Assembly: GCA_002887195.1 (NCBI GenBank)
Contig: PJAB01001854.1
Location: forward strand, 1-11,828
Direction of reading: 5' to 3'
Source of the DNA: Chrysochromulina parva
Taxonomy: Eukaryota > Haptophyta > Prymnesiales > Chrysochromulinaceae
DNA: 11,828 nucleotides
Made by a program: the position numbers and the translations under genes. The notes below the pieces were generated by a model that worked only from the letters and a program-made list of their open reading frames with translations, searched no databases and was not told where the DNA came from. This document shows, one piece after another, positions 1 through 7,299 of this stretch. Numbering within the stretch: the stretch's first letter is position 1; each line of letters begins with the position of its first letter.

Positions 1-110
1 ACGTGGCTCGACAACGTCATGCACGTACACATCGAGGACGCCGCTTCGTGCAGTCACTGCTACACGCCTAGATGCGTATAGAACGGGCGCTGCATCTGTG
101 TATAGCAGCT
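1..110. repeat. Direct repeat copy 1 (210-bp spacing), cut by window start
   Basis: This stretch matches 211-335 base for base over most of its length at a constant offset of 210. For example TACACGCCTAGATGC is at 61-75 and again at 271-285, and CATCGAGGACGCCGCTT is shared. Differences are scattered substitutions, so the copies are diverged. The repeat may begin before the window. Period and divergence fit either a short satellite-like array or sub-terminal repeats of a mobile element; the sequence alone does not decide. The 100 bases between the copies (111-210) are not clearly repeated and contain a small internal duplication of AGGTCAACG. Confidence 0.8.
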
Positions 111-210
111 GAGCGTCACAATCCGACGTGAAGCAGCAAGGTCAACGTAGGTCAACGCTCCCACAAAAGACCACAACCTCGAGCAAGGTTTGTGCGACCC
201 CATCGACCCA

Positions 211-335
211 TGTGTGCTCGACGACGCCATGCACGTGCACATCGAGGACGCCGCTTTGTGCGGTCACTGCTACACGCCTAGATGCATATAGAACGGGTAT
301 AGAACGGGCACTGCGTCTACAGTCTATATAGCAAG
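211..335. repeat. Direct repeat copy 2 (210-bp spacing)
   Basis: This is the second copy of the unit at 1-110. It differs by substitutions and by an 11-bp tandem duplication of TATAGAACGGG (287-297 and 298-308) that copy 1 has only once. It also carries a perfect 10-bp palindrome TGCACGTGCA at 230-239, which is mutated in copy 1. It ends about 65 bases from the 3' end of the decayed transposase-like gene on the minus strand, so the repeats may belong to the same element. That link is an inference. Confidence 0.8.
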
Positions 336-400
336 CATGTGTTTCGCAAGGTTCTGTAACATGTACATGTAGGATGCTTGAAATGTAGCAAGTATATTAA

Positions 401-2018
401 CTAATGTTCATGTGCCTTGAGTGCAGTGTCCCTCTTCGCTTGGCTCGAACCTGCTGTAGTCATCACGGCCAAGCAGGCCTGACGGAATCGTTTGCAATCG
501 TTGCATTCCGGAAAGTTGCTGTGCCGAGTGCGCTCCTTTTCTGATTCTGATTTTGGTGCTGTCCTCTAGAGGCGGATTGAGCTCTGTTCTCGCAGAGGAG
601 CCGAGCGCCAGGGAGCTCTGCGCCTTCCAGGCTTTATATTTCAGTTGACGATCGCCCGCATTGGCAACTGCGGCTGCCGTATAATGCTCGCGGTGCAGCA
701 AGTCCCACTGATCCCCCTTGAACTGGATGTGGCGGTTTCGTTCGGCAGCCAATCATGAAGGGCGAGCTCATCTGCCCACCAAGTTCTAGCCCTGGCTGCC
801 CTTCCAGTTTTGACCCCTATCTTTTCGGTGAGGGCGTGGAGTTCCAATTTCGCCAGCTGCGCGATCTCCAAACTCTGATGGCCGAAGCCACGAGTGACGA
901 GATGAACCTTTGACCGATGCGCAAAGCGCGAGAGCGGCCGACTGCCATCTCGAAAGCGCGGCTGCACACAGGGTGCTTCCCTAGAAGCGTCAGCGGCGAC
1001 GGAAGCTTGTGAGTACGGCCCTCGTGGGCGCCCTTGAGACTCGGGACCCCTTTCGGCATCGGCAGAGGTACAGCTAGCGCCCAATAAGGCGAATGAATGT
1101 TGTGCAATACTTGAGCCGGTTGAACCGCTTTGCCTTAACCATAAGTCTCCCGGTGAATTGCACGCAGCTCTTGCTTGGAAATGGCCTCGAGGCACGACTC
1201 ATTCCCTGAAGCCTTTGCCGTCGCGCACTGACAGCGGAAGCCAGCGAAAGACTTGTCGACGAGCTCGTTATGCTCTTCCTTACGCTGCGCCTCGGACTTC
1301 TTCTGCCCCTTCTTCTGTGCCGACCTGCTGCTTTACCTTTATAGACTTCTTGCCAACATCGCCTTCTTTATTACCATCACCATCGCTGTTGTCGCTGCTC
1401 TGTGGACCATGGTACTCCTCGTCATCCTCGACGTCAAAGTCGGCTTCGGATTCATCGTCATTTGAGCTATCCTCATCATCCGCCGAGCGTCGCATCGCCT
1501 CAGCGTGTATGATGGATTCGATGTTGATGGCCTCGTTGTCTTCGTGACTATCTTCGTCACTCATACAAATAGCGATCAGATCTAGATTGTCCCTCTTTGC
1601 CTGACGGACAGAGCGCATCATGCCCTTATCGAGTTCAGCATCCACGAAGCGTGCGCCGCCACTCGGGCCGAGCATCGGAGTGAATGCTGGTGTACAAATA
1701 CGCTTGCGAGGGTGCTCACTGGGCGCATGTCGATGATTGACCTGATGACTTTCTGATATCACCGGCGTGAATGGAGGCGTGGCGATGCGCCCGCTTGCTC
1801 ACGGTAATGGCGGAATCTCTCTTTGTCAAGAGAGTGGGTTGATGGACCAGCGCCGCGTGCATCGCGCCTACCGCCTTTGAGCAGGCGCGGAAAAGCCATG
1901 CCTGAGAGCGGGAGGGTGCCGGGGCGGATTCGTAGGGGGCTACCTCTTCCGAGTCGGCCGCTACGTGAGCACCAGGGCTCGCGAAGTCGTGCGCGATATC
2001 GAGAGAAAAATGCGCCAT
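401..2018 (-). pseudogene. Decayed transposase-like gene, frameshifted and C-terminally truncated
   Basis: No single frame is long, but reading down the minus strand and changing frame gives a coherent protein. An acidic Asp/Glu/Ser-rich N-terminal part lies at about 1762-1300. A block with Cys-x-Cys (1225-1233), SCLE (1186-1197) and RAIHRETYG runs into a TAA at 1135-1137. The same frame then resumes with IHSPYWALAVPLP and KHPVCSRAFEMAVGRSRALR (VC at 964-969). WWADELALHDWLPNE follows near 738-787 in a second frame, then IQFKGDQWDLLHREHY and LKYKAW in a third. Finally FPECNDCKRF (Cys codons 494-496 and 503-505) with HEH leads to a TAG at 401-403. The order Cys block, W/VC..F block, WLPN block, C-x2-C...H block is what I recall of a group of DDE-type transposases scattered through microalgae, oomycetes and cnidarians. 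That family match is from memory, not a search. The expected catalytic core after the last Cys/His block is absent. The N-terminus is uncertain: an ATG-started frame at 2018 (MAHFSLDIAHDF) may belong to it. Composition is less GC-rich than the intact genes. It is presumably inactive. Confidence 0.65.
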
Positions 2019-2100
2019 TGCGTTCGAAGACGCGAGAAATCCTTTTCAAGCTTTCTATTTCGGTTTTGAGACAATTGCGGAAAAGTTTTGACAGGGGGTT

Positions 2101-2631
2101 ACCGGCACCGGCACCAGCACCAGCAGCGGCATCGACATCGGCACCAGCAGCTCTATAAAGCTCTATAAAGCTGTCGGCGCGCTCGCCCTCGGCGACGGGC
2201 TCGAAGGCCTGCTCAAAGGAGCGCACGAATGCGCTCGCCGACGCCTCGGGCCAGCCCGCCTCGAGCGCGTCCTTGCGCCACGCGGGAAGGAGCTTCTGGT
2301 CGATGGCGGCGAGGCGCGCGTTGGCGGCGGGCGCGGCGGCGTCGGGCAGCACGGTGGCGTCGGCAGCGTCTGGCACAAACTCCTCTTGCGCCTGCTCAAG
2401 GCACGCGGCAACCTCCTCAAAGGCGCCGCCGAAGGCGACGTCGAAAGAGGGCGGCGCGGCTGCGGGCGCCAAGGGGGCGAAGAGCTTGGACTGCATGCGC
2501 GGCTTGTTCAGCGGCCTGTTGTCGACGGCGTCGGAGGCCGGGCGCTTGCCCTCCGCCTTGGTGTGGGCGGTGGGCTTGAGGGCGTCGGGGCGGCTGGTAT
2601 CGGGCCCACTGCTCGCGCCGTCATCCGTCAC
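2101..2631 (-). pseudogene. GC-rich coding-like segment, orphan exon or gene remnant, function unknown
   Basis: From 2631 to about 2160 the minus strand is open with nearly every third position G or C, the hallmark of the intact genes here. It encodes a Lys/Arg/Pro-containing stretch (KRPASD, NKPRMQSKLFAP) followed by helical, Ala/Glu-rich sequence (AFEEVAACLEQAQEEF, KLLPAWRKDALEAGW, AFVRSFEQAFEPVAEGE). The frame opens after an in-frame TAA near 2650 and has no ATG before Met at 2494-2496, so either an upstream exon is missing or the 5' end is lost. Around 2165-2100 it runs into a 10-bp tandem duplication and an Ala-Gly simple repeat. Beyond that the frame stays open to 1759 but loses its third-position bias, so it is probably no longer coding. 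A GGTAAC near 2100 could be a splice donor. It could be one exon of a real gene, a remnant, or the 5' part of the neighbouring element. I do not recognise the protein. Confidence 0.4.
2151..2170. repeat. Tandem 10-bp duplication CTCTATAAAG x2
   Basis: CTCTATAAAG occurs twice back to back and is followed by CT, so on the minus strand it reads AGCTTTATAG twice. It sits exactly where the GC3-biased coding segment changes to simple repeat and then lower-GC sequence. A back-to-back duplication of this size can be left when a transposon excises imprecisely, or can arise by replication slippage. The adjoining bases 2101-2150 are a loose GGTGCC/GGTGCT hexamer repeat on the minus strand that would encode Ala-Gly. 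Confidence 0.75.
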
Positions 2632-3039
2632 CGGACATATATTTGGGAGTTATTGGGAGATCTTTTGCTCAGGTTTCGAGACCCAAGGGGGATTCTCGAA
2701 ATCAGTCGATGCGCAACCTGATGAATCCCAACGGGAGATACACGTGGCAGGTTGTGTGCCTACTCCGCATCTCTGCACCTCTTGGGGGAGATTCGAAGCG
2801 CAAAATGCGCAATGGTGCGCATGAACCATGATTGTCGAGCTCTCCGATGAGAGCTAAGTGGTCCCGCCCACCCACCGCAATGTAAGCCACTGCAGCTAGA
2901 GACCCAGTAGCTTTCTAGTTTTTTTCACAGGGAAGTTCACAGCCGTCGCTCTGACGCTCGCCTCGGGCACTAAGACCACTACTGTAAGTGTCCGAAGTGT
3001 CACAAGACGTGACGCCCACTCGACCGCCTTGCGCCAAAC
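2632..3039. other. Intergenic region upstream of gene A
   Basis: No convincing coding signal is visible on either strand. It must contain the promoter and 5' UTR of the plus-strand gene starting at 3040; no clear TATA box at a sensible distance was found. Two small perfect hairpins lie in it: ATGCGCA/TGCGCAT around a 4-base loop at 2805-2822, and AGCTCTC/GAGAGCT around a 4-base loop at 2838-2855. A tandem TTGGGAG pair lies near 2651. A T-rich run (TTTTTTT) occurs near 2920. Confidence 0.5.
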
Positions 3040-5253
3040 ATGCTCGCCCTTGGCTCGCCCGAGTACGCGGCCATGTTGCAGCGCGAGGAGGAGGAGGAGG
3101 CGCGACGCCGCCTGCAGATGGCCACCGCGCTCGTCGACGGCGCCGAGCGCTGGCGCGAGTCGCTTCGCGGCCTCCGACATGCTCCTCTGCACCACGTGGT
3201 CGGCGCGTTGGCGTGCTTTGCAATGCTCGCTTACTACGTGGGGGAGCACCTCTCGCTGGGACTCGCCATACTGTGGGCGGGCGTGCAGTTCACTATCGGA
3301 TGTCGCCCGTCGTGCTGCCGCACCACTGGGGCCATCGTCATGCTCCTTTTCTCTGCATCTGCGCTGGTCGCTCCGGGCGCCGGCGTGCTCGCCACGCCCT
3401 TCTTCGAGCTCACGCTTTGCCACAACACCAGCGGAGGGGCGGTCACCCTCTACGGCATGCGCAGTGCGAGTGTCGGGTCGCTGGATAGCATCCCGACGGC
3501 CACGTGCGTGTCGACGCCCTCCGAGCCTCCGATCATCACCGTGGCCCTGAAAGCGCCCGATCTGGACGCCGACCGCGACTACCGTCCAGTCTTCCTGGTG
3601 CCGTCGGATGCGCATGCATCGCTCACGCTGGCAGTCCACGACGCGACTGGGCAGGAGCTCTACATGCCCACGCGCCTCGAGCTTGGAGCGGCCGACGAGT
3701 TCCCTTGGGCGCGTGTCAAGGCCGCCGCCACCGCCGCCGCCACCGCCGCCGCCACCGCCGCCGCCTCCGCCGCCACCGCCGCCGCCACCGCCGCCGCCAC
3801 CGCCGCCGCCACCGCCACCGCCACCGCCACCGCCACCACCGCCATCGCCGCCACCGCCGCCACGTTCGATGCGAGCACGCGCCGGTTGCGCCATCGGCGC
3901 CGTCTGCGCGGTTTTCGAATGGGCGGGGGCGGCTTTGGAGGCGGCAGCTTCTCGCGCGGGACGGGCAGCTTCTTCTCGCCGAGGCGGGGCGTGTCGCAGG
4001 GGCCGTCGGTGGGTGGGCGCGGGCCGGTCCCTGCCTTTGGTCGCCCCGTGCATGGAGCACCCGTGGCCGTTGGCCGGCCGGGGGCGCAATACTATACGGG
4101 CACTCCCTTTGTTGGAGGCGGCTTCCGGCCGACGGTTGGGTACCACCCGGCGCTCGGGTACGATATTGCAACCGGGATCATGCTCGCCCACGTGCTGCGC
4201 CAGCCGTTACATCGGCGGCCCGTCGCAGTCCTGCACGCGCCACATGCCCATGACGGCGCCGCATCGGAAGGGAGTCCCCTGCTTGCCGCCCCTACCTCAC
4301 GTGACGGCTCCTTTTACTATGCCGCCGCCGCGTTGCACGCTGGCTCGCTCCTGCGCGTCGTGCCGCTCACAACGGCGCCGACGGTATCGACTCCTCCGAC
4401 GATCAAGAGCGCCGAGCTGAGCGCGCACAGGCCGGTGCTGCATGCACTCAACTCGAGCTATGACCGCTTCGCTGTCGTCGAGGGGCTACATATCCCCGCG
4501 GCCCCTGCCTGGCCCCTGCTCCTCACCCTCAGTCACGGCCGCGCCCACGTGCCCTCGCGCGCGCCGCATGGAGCCGCTGCGTCCGACTTGCTTTCCTCGG
4601 GCCCCACCGCCTCGGGCCCCACCACCTCGGGCCCCACAGCCTCAGGCTCGTGGCCGCCTCCGCTGTACTTTGGGCTGCAAGCGGCGAGCCCAGCGCACCT
4701 TCGCTCGACGCGGCTCGCCCAGCGCGCCTCGGACGCACTCGGCCTCGCGGCGGCCAGCCTGCTCATGCTGCTCGCCTCCCTCGCCCTCATGGGCGCCGTG
4801 TCGAATGCGAAACGATCGGGCGCTTGGGAGGGCGCTTGGGAGCGCGCGGACTCCTTCGATGGCGGCTCCGACAGCGAGGCAGAGACGGCAGGTGAGGCGG
4901 GCCGGGCGCCGGGGGGCGGACCGTATGTGGGCGCCGACGGTGAGATCCTTGCCATCGGCAGTCGCGTGCAGACGCAGCACACGCGCGCACGCGGCGGCGA
5001 CGACAGCTGGTACGCAGGCGCCGTGCTCGAGCTGCACGCGAATCGGCAAGCGACGATCATCTACGACGATGGCGTCGAGGAGGTGGCGCCCCTCGATGAA
5101 GTGTACACGCTGCAGGGCGCCAACGACGACGAGGAGGACGCGCGGCCGCTGGGTGCCGCCCGCGCGCAGCTCGTGGCGCAGCCCGTGGCGGTGGTGGTTG
5201 GCGTTCCAGTTGCCCCGTCGGAGGCCCAGTCGGAGGCGTGGCGCCAGCGATAG
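3040..5253 (+). CDS. Gene A: multi-pass membrane protein with Ala/Thr repeat and C-terminal Tudor-like domain
   Basis: This 737-residue frame is read from the first ATG, which has A at -3. Residues 1-50 are charged (an EEEEE run at 16-20, then Arg-rich). Hydrophobic segments follow at about 51-66, 70-87 and 97-118, with a Cys-rich loop (C88, C92, C93) between the last two. Residues 119-565 form a long region with two sequons (N129-T-S and N471-S-S) and Cys127/Cys156 that could pair. It includes an Ala-Ala-Ala-Thr tract at 228-275, a basic patch (RRLRHRRRLR, 281-290), a Gly/Ser/Phe-rich stretch (294-330) and a 5-residue repeat SGPTA (about 520-535). A fourth membrane helix lies at about 566-588. 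Residues 637-692 look like a Tudor-type barrel (IGSRVQ, SWYAGAVLEL, IIYDDGVEEVAPLDEV). The predicted topology puts 119-565 in a lumen or outside the cell and the Tudor-like module in the cytosol or nucleoplasm. Tudor modules bind methylated Lys/Arg or act as simple adaptors. The ligand and membrane are unknown. An intron or start error cannot be excluded. It converges with gene B. Confidence 0.75.
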   Translation: MLALGSPEYAAMLQREEEEEARRRLQMATALVDGAERWRESLRGLRHAPLHHVVGALACFAMLAYYVGEHLSLGLAILWAGVQFTIGCRPSCCRTTGAIVMLLFSASALVAPGAGVLATPFFELTLCHNTSGGAVTLYGMRSASVGSLDSIPTATCVSTPSEPPIITVALKAPDLDADRDYRPVFLVPSDAHASLTLAVHDATGQELYMPTRLELGAADEFPWARVKAAATAAATAAATAAASAATAAATAAATAAATATATATATTAIAATAATFDASTRRLRHRRRLRGFRMGGGGFGGGSFSRGTGSFFSPRRGVSQGPSVGGRGPVPAFGRPVHGAPVAVGRPGAQYYTGTPFVGGGFRPTVGYHPALGYDIATGIMLAHVLRQPLHRRPVAVLHAPHAHDGAASEGSPLLAAPTSRDGSFYYAAAALHAGSLLRVVPLTTAPTVSTPPTIKSAELSAHRPVLHALNSSYDRFAVVEGLHIPAAPAWPLLLTLSHGRAHVPSRAPHGAAASDLLSSGPTASGPTTSGPTASGSWPPPLYFGLQAASPAHLRSTRLAQRASDALGLAAASLLMLLASLALMGAVSNAKRSGAWEGAWERADSFDGGSDSEAETAGEAGRAPGGGPYVGADGEILAIGSRVQTQHTRARGGDDSWYAGAVLELHANRQATIIYDDGVEEVAPLDEVYTLQGANDDEEDARPLGAARAQLVAQPVAVVVGVPVAPSEAQSEAWRQR
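3721..3864 (+). repeat. GCC/ACC trinucleotide repeat tract inside gene A
   Basis: About 144 bases built almost entirely of GCC and ACC triplets, mostly in the 12-base pattern (GCC)3-ACC, turning into alternating GCC-ACC towards the 3' end. In the frame of gene A it encodes Ala-Ala-Ala-Thr repeats and then Ala-Thr. One shifted plus frame would give polyproline, another Arg/His, and a minus frame would give polyglycine, so several spurious long frames cross it. Its length is a multiple of three, and the coding frame on both sides is the same one, which supports the gene A reading. Confidence 0.9.
4597..4641 (+). repeat. 15-bp tandem repeat x3 in gene A
   Basis: Three copies of TCGGGCCCCACCGCC with two substituted bases in each of the later copies (4597-4611, 4612-4626, 4627-4641). 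Each copy encodes Ser-Gly-Pro-Thr-Ala or a variant of it. The repeat lies just before the last membrane helix, in a region likely to be an unstructured linker. Confidence 0.85.
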
Positions 5254-5724
5254 CGACGCGGATGGGGCCGGATCGGGCTCGCCCCGGAGGCGGCATCCGC
5301 GTGGGCGCGGAGCGGGCTCCGTCGTCCTCTCTCGAACTCGAAAGAAGTTCACTCTCGAAGGACGCTGGGTCCCGGGGAGCCGTGAATTGAGCTGTGAAGG
5401 ACGCGGGGGCCCGGGCGCCGCGGCCGGGCGCCGCACTCGCCCAGCCCCACTAGTACCGGACACCGGCGTGCCGTGTGCCGGGCTGCCGGCCCGAGTGGAG
5501 CGCCGAGGCGCGACGGGCCGCAGACGTTTTGATATCTTACAGTGTGCGCGCGACGCGCTTGCGAATACAACGGTGTGCCGTGTGCGCTCTTTTTACGCGT
5601 ATTACGATTACTCGTATTCGTACGACGGAGCGGGCTCTTTGATATTAAGACAGTGGGCGATGTACGCTCGGTGAAGTCCCTGAAGATGATGTGAAGTCGC
5701 AGTTTGCGGTCTTCCACGCCGTCC
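5254..5724. other. Convergent intergenic region between genes A and B
   Basis: It must hold the 3' UTRs and polyadenylation sites of both converging genes. I see no coding signal; a long frame crossing from gene A has no stable codon bias here. The first half is very GC-rich with repeated GGGCGCCG near 5415-5435. The second half has AT-richer stretches, including TTTGATAT near 5529 and again near 5638, each followed by a short CAGTG. GTGAAGTC occurs at 5671-5678 and 5691-5698. No canonical AATAAA was found. Confidence 0.5.
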
Positions 5725-7299
5725 TCACTCCAACACCTGCCTCGCCTTCAGGAAGGCGCTGACCTCCTCCGCGACGCGCTCCGGGTCCTCCTCTTGGGGG
5801 CAGTGGCCGCAGCCGGGCAGCTCGACGAGGGTGGCCAACGGGCCGAGCTGCTGCGCGAGTCGGCGCGAGTTGCTGAGCGGTACAAGGCGGTCGTCGGTGC
5901 CGTGCACGATCAGCACGGGTACCTCGGCCTCGCGCAGCGCACGCACCAGCTGCGCGTCCGTCATCGCGAGCGCAGCCGCCGCTCGCGCCTCAGCATCTCT
6001 GGCCTCGGCGTCTCTGGCCTCGGGCGCTCCGACGCTTGTGAGGTCCGCTGTGCGGAGCATACGCGCCCCGAGCAGCGCGCTGAGCACGAAGCACGCCACG
6101 CCCCGGTCGGCGCCGGCCACCTGCGCCGGCCAGCGATAGCGAGTGAGCATCGGCGGTGCCAGCCGCGCAGCATCCGCGTAGGCCGCCCCAACGCCTCGTT
6201 CCCAAAAGCGTGCGGACCAAAGGAGGGGGAGGACGATGGCGCGAACGAGGAGGAGGAGTGACGCTTGTGACGCCGTGCCGAGCGCCGCACCCATGCCCGC
6301 GACCAGCGCCGCTGCCCGAGGGCGGCGTCGAGCCGGCGATAGCGACGGCGAGGCCGAGGGCGAGGGCGAGGGCGAGGGCGAGGGCGCGGGCGCCTCGACA
6401 ACGCCTTCGGCTGGTGGCAGTGCCGAGGCTCCCGCGACGAGGGCGGGCGCGATGAGGACGATCGCGGCCGCCGCTGGCCGGAGAGGCGCGTGCGCCTCCC
6501 CGTCGCCCGCGCCCGTTGCGGCAAGGCCTGCGAGCTGCAGCAGCCGGCGCGGCGCCACACGCGCACGCTCGAGCACGGCCATTCGGGCGCTCAGGCTGGC
6601 GCCGAGCGAGTGACCCACAAAGATGGTGCGGCATGCCGTGCGATCCGAGGCGTCGCCGAGGGGCAAGGCGTCGAGGAGCCCGAGGCCGAGTGCCGCACCG
6701 CACGCGACGCCGTACTCACGCGCCTCGCGCGGCCTTGACGAGAGCCCAAACCCGAGCCGGTCGTGCGCGCAAAGCCAGAGCGGCGCGCCCGACGGAGCAC
6801 GCGCTCGCATGGCGGCGCCGAGCGACTCGATGAGCGGGTCGAGCGTGAACGCGTTGGCCCCAAAGCCGTGGTTGAGGTGGACGAGCAGCGGCGGAGCTCG
6901 CGGGCGCGTGGTGCCATCGGCCGGCAGCGGCGGCACATGCGGCGGCTCGGACAGCAGGTAGTGCACCCGAGCTCCCTCGGCGAGCTCCACAAAGTTGGAG
7001 CCTTCGACGGCCGCCTGGCGCTCCGACACGAGCACGCCGGCTTGCTTCTGCAAGCGCCGGCCGAGGCGCAACGCGGCGAAGACGAGCACAATGCGTGCCG
7101 CAGCCGCGAGCAGAGCAAGGCTCACCGTGAGCCGCCCTTGCAACGGCAGGCGGCGGGCGAGAGGGACTGCACCGACCGGAAGCGCCACGCATGCGGCGCC
7201 AAAGCGCTCCACATTGGAGAGCTTGGCGAGGTCGAGAGCGGCCGGAGGCTGAAGGAGCGACGGCCGCGAGCTCGCCCAGGTCGTCGTGTCGACCCGCAT
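5725..7299 (-). CDS. Gene B: membrane-anchored alpha/beta hydrolase
   Basis: A 524-residue serine-hydrolase-fold protein. Residues about 56-80 form a hydrophobic helix after a short N-terminal segment, so it is probably anchored to a membrane with the catalytic domain after residue 100. Family motifs seen in order are the oxyanion-hole HGFG (144-147), a strand followed by HDRLGFGLSS (179-188), and the nucleophile elbow GHSLG (229-233) with Ser231. HGTDDRLVP (466-474) has the acid at Asp470, and GCGHCPQEEDPE (496-507) has His499. The triad is therefore complete and the enzyme is likely active on an ester, amide or similar bond; the substrate cannot be read from the sequence. The region between elbow and acid, where the cap domain sits, is enlarged. 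It carries a Pro-Ser repeat (306-317), a hydrophobic stretch (about 345-362) and an ARDAE repeat (428-438). It is longer than a minimal alpha/beta hydrolase (about 300 residues) because of these insertions and the N-terminal anchor. It shares a 151-bp upstream spacer with gene C in divergent orientation and converges with gene A. Confidence 0.88.
   Translation of the reverse strand: MRVDTTTWASSRPSLLQPPAALDLAKLSNVERFGAACVALPVGAVPLARRLPLQGRLTVSLALLAAAARIVLVFAALRLGRRLQKQAGVLVSERQAAVEGSNFVELAEGARVHYLLSEPPHVPPLPADGTTRPRAPPLLVHLNHGFGANAFTLDPLIESLGAAMRARAPSGAPLWLCAHDRLGFGLSSRPREAREYGVACGAALGLGLLDALPLGDASDRTACRTIFVGHSLGASLSARMAVLERARVAPRRLLQLAGLAATGAGDGEAHAPLRPAAAAIVLIAPALVAGASALPPAEGVVEAPAPSPSPSPSPSASPSLSPARRRPRAAALVAGMGAALGTASQASLLLLVRAIVLPLLWSARFWERGVGAAYADAARLAPPMLTRYRWPAQVAGADRGVACFVLSALLGARMLRTADLTSVGAPEARDAEARDAEARAAAALAMTDAQLVRALREAEVPVLIVHGTDDRLVPLSNSRRLAQQLGPLATLVELPGCGHCPQEEDPERVAEEVSAFLKARQVLE
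5993..6022 (-). repeat. 15-bp tandem repeat x2 in gene B
   Basis: Two copies of GCATCTCTGGCCTCG differing at one base (5993-6007 and 6008-6022, given on the plus strand). On the coding strand they give the repeated Glu-Ala-Arg-Asp-Ala unit. They lie in a charged linker just before the strand carrying the catalytic Asp, so they probably form a surface loop or helix extension. Confidence 0.8.
6356..6385 (-). repeat. GAGGGC hexamer repeat x5 in gene B
   Basis: Five perfect GAGGGC units on the plus strand, flanked by imperfect ones. On the coding strand they encode alternating Pro-Ser in the cap region of the hydrolase. The unit length preserves the reading frame, so copy-number change would only lengthen or shorten the linker. 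Confidence 0.88.

Noticed and set aside
1..335. CRISPR array at the start of the window
   Set aside because: There are only two copies, over 100 bp long, diverged, with no regular short spacers, in a eukaryotic context.
2640..2900. A tRNA gene suggested by TTCGAGACC-like sequence
   Set aside because: No matching acceptor, D or anticodon arms could be built around it on either strand.
3721..3864. Resemblance of the Ala/Thr tract to alanine-rich antifreeze helices
   Set aside because: The period is 4 residues from a DNA triplet repeat, not the 11-residue Thr spacing of type I antifreeze proteins, and it sits inside a larger membrane protein.
2896..4191. Long minus-strand frame with a polyglycine run of about 50 residues
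   Set aside because: It is the reverse of the GCC/ACC tract in gene A. The flanking sequence in this frame has no codon bias and no recognisable domain.
3608..4420. Plus-strand frame with a long polyproline run
   Set aside because: It is a shifted frame across the same triplet tract. Membrane helices, sequons and the Tudor-like domain all lie in the other plus frame.
4442..5674. 410-residue plus-strand frame overlapping gene A and the intergenic region
   Set aside because: Arg/Pro/Ser-rich composition typical of a shifted frame in GC-rich DNA. It has no domain and continues into the noncoding spacer.
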